Assembly (NCBI GenBank): GCA_003648845.1
Contig: QMQA01000055.1
Span: 1 to 7,345, forward strand
Source: Candidatus Aerophobota bacterium
GTDB lineage: Bacteria > Aerophobota > Aerophobia > Aerophobales > B3-G15
Direction of reading: 5' to 3'
DNA length: 7,345 bases
A program made the position numbers and the translations under genes. The stretch's first letter is position 1, and each line of letters begins with the position of its first letter. The notes under the pieces were generated by a model that saw nothing but the letters and a program-made list of their open reading frames with translations, ran no database searches and had not been told where the DNA came from. Below, one piece after another: positions 6,513 to 7,345 of this stretch.

Positions 6513-7345
6513 CTACCTTTTGAGACCGGCAAGTAAGTTATGAATTGCAGGGAAGATAATGCTTAAAAAAGCTACTGTGGAAAAAAGGAAAGAAGCTATC
6601 CAAAAACGGCTTACAATTTGTGACTCCTCCAATCCACTGAGTTCAAAATGATGATGGATTGGTGCCATTTTAAAGATTCTCTTGCCCGTTAACCTGAAGG
6701 AAATAATCTGAAGACCAACTGATAAAGCCTCAACTACAAAGACCCCACCAATAATCAGGAGCAGAAGTTCTTTCTTTAAAAGGACTGCACTTATTCCAAG
6801 AGCTCCTCCCAGACTTTCAGAGCCTACTCCACCCATAAACATTGCAGCCGGATACCTGTTATACTTCAAAAATCCTAAGATGGCTCCCAGCAGGGTACAC
6901 CAGAAAAATGCAAGTTCCCTCATCTCTAGGAAATAAATTCCGTTAACAAAAGTGGATAAATGAAAATCCTGCTGGATAAAGGAAATTGCAATAAATGTAG
7001 CTGCTGGTGCAATCATACATCCTGCTGCTAACCCATCCAGACCATCGCTTATATTAACCGCATTGGAAGAGCCCAGAATTATACATACAACAAGAACAAA
7101 ATAAATCAAACCAAGCTCTATTTGAAGAGAGGTAAAGGGTATTTCCACACGGGTAGAAACCTCAGGATAAATACAATAAATTAAAAAGACAACAGCAAAA
7201 CAGACTCCACTTTGAAGAGCTAATTTGATTTTCGTAGATAATCCCCGGGAACTTTTTCTAAGTTTCTTGATTATATCATCTACAAGACCCACAAGTCCCA
7301 AACAGAAAACGGTAAAGAGGACAAGATAGATATAGCGATTGGAAG
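6513..7345 (-). CDS. mraY: Phospho-MurNAc-pentapeptide translocase MraY, 5'-truncated, with Asp-to-Gly change at a catalytic motif
   Basis: MraY transfers phospho-MurNAc-pentapeptide from UDP to undecaprenyl phosphate, making lipid I at the inner face of the membrane. The gene runs off the right edge: 276 complete codons are visible (numbered here from the first), so roughly the first 80-90 residues are missing. The frame continues to base 7345, so a TTG at 7301 is internal. Conserved elements are VGLVDDIIKK with the Asp pair D22-D23, NISDGLDGLA (97-106), RYPAAMFMGG (163-172), IIGGVFVVEALSV (197-209) and MAPIHHHFELSG (226-237), followed by RFWI. Several hydrophobic segments fit the C-terminal membrane helices of the ten-helix enzyme. 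The oddity is residue 172: the FMGD motif, whose Asp aligns with E. coli D267, reads FMGG, and four residues on GSLALGG reads GSESLGG. Otherwise the protein looks intact, with no frameshift or stop. Gene order mraY-murD-ftsW supports identity. Confidence 0.95.
   Translation of the reverse strand, partial: SNRYIYLVLFTVFCLGLVGLVDDIIKKLRKSSRGLSTKIKLALQSGVCFAVVFLIYCIYPEVSTRVEIPFTSLQIELGLIYFVLVVCIILGSSNAVNISDGLDGLAAGCMIAPAATFIAISFIQQDFHLSTFVNGIYFLEMRELAFFWCTLLGAILGFLKYNRYPAAMFMGGVGSESLGGALGISAVLLKKELLLLIIGGVFVVEALSVGLQIISFRLTGKRIFKMAPIHHHFELSGLEESQIVSRFWIASFLFSTVAFLSIIFPAIHNLLAGLKR

Noticed and set aside
6500..6532. MurD start at the in-frame TTG at 6532
   Set aside because: It would overlap mraY by 20 bp and add 11 residues not typical of MurD. 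GTG 6499 has AGGAG at ideal spacing.

Overview
The window is a gene-dense, AT-leaning (roughly 40% GC by eye) piece of a bacterial chromosome. It carries eight protein-coding genes, two of them cut by the window edges, and essentially no intergenic DNA. Two convergent gene blocks meet with zero spacer bases at 2901/2902. The organism is most likely a diderm, LPS-type bacterium, because it encodes a tandem LptF/LptG permease pair. It also has a SpoIID/LytB-family glycan hydrolase, which is best known from Firmicutes but occurs in several deep-branching diderm and candidate phyla. That combination, with the base composition, suggests an uncultured or deep-branching lineage; the sequence alone does not name the phylum.

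Left block, + strand (1-2901): the C-terminal 252 residues of a SpoIID/LytB-domain protein (1-759), then lptF (766-1848) and lptG (1852-2901). They are 6 and 3 bp apart, so co-transcription is likely. They unite peptidoglycan trimming with LPS export across the envelope.

Right block, - strand, transcribed from the right edge: mraY (5' end off the window, stop at 6513), murD (6499-5120), ftsW (5142-4027), a CYTH-domain phosphohydrolase/cyclase (4034-3519) and a soluble protein of unknown function (3522-2902). mraY-murD-ftsW is the classical order of the dcw division/cell-wall cluster. Where murG and murC usually follow ftsW, this operon instead continues into the CYTH protein and the unknown protein, by 8-bp and 4-bp overlaps. 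MraY makes lipid I, MurD adds D-glutamate to the UDP-MurNAc-L-Ala precursor, and FtsW polymerises lipid II at the septum.

The most striking observation is in MraY. The near-invariant F-M-G-D motif, whose Asp corresponds to the essential active-site residue D267 of the E. coli enzyme, reads F-M-G-G here (GGA codon, complement 6828-6830), while every other MraY signature in view is intact. GGA is two base changes from either Asp codon, so a single base error does not explain it. Second in interest is the two-gene CYTH/unknown extension of the division operon. No RNA genes, mobile elements, CRISPR arrays, repeats, convincing promoters or terminators were seen.
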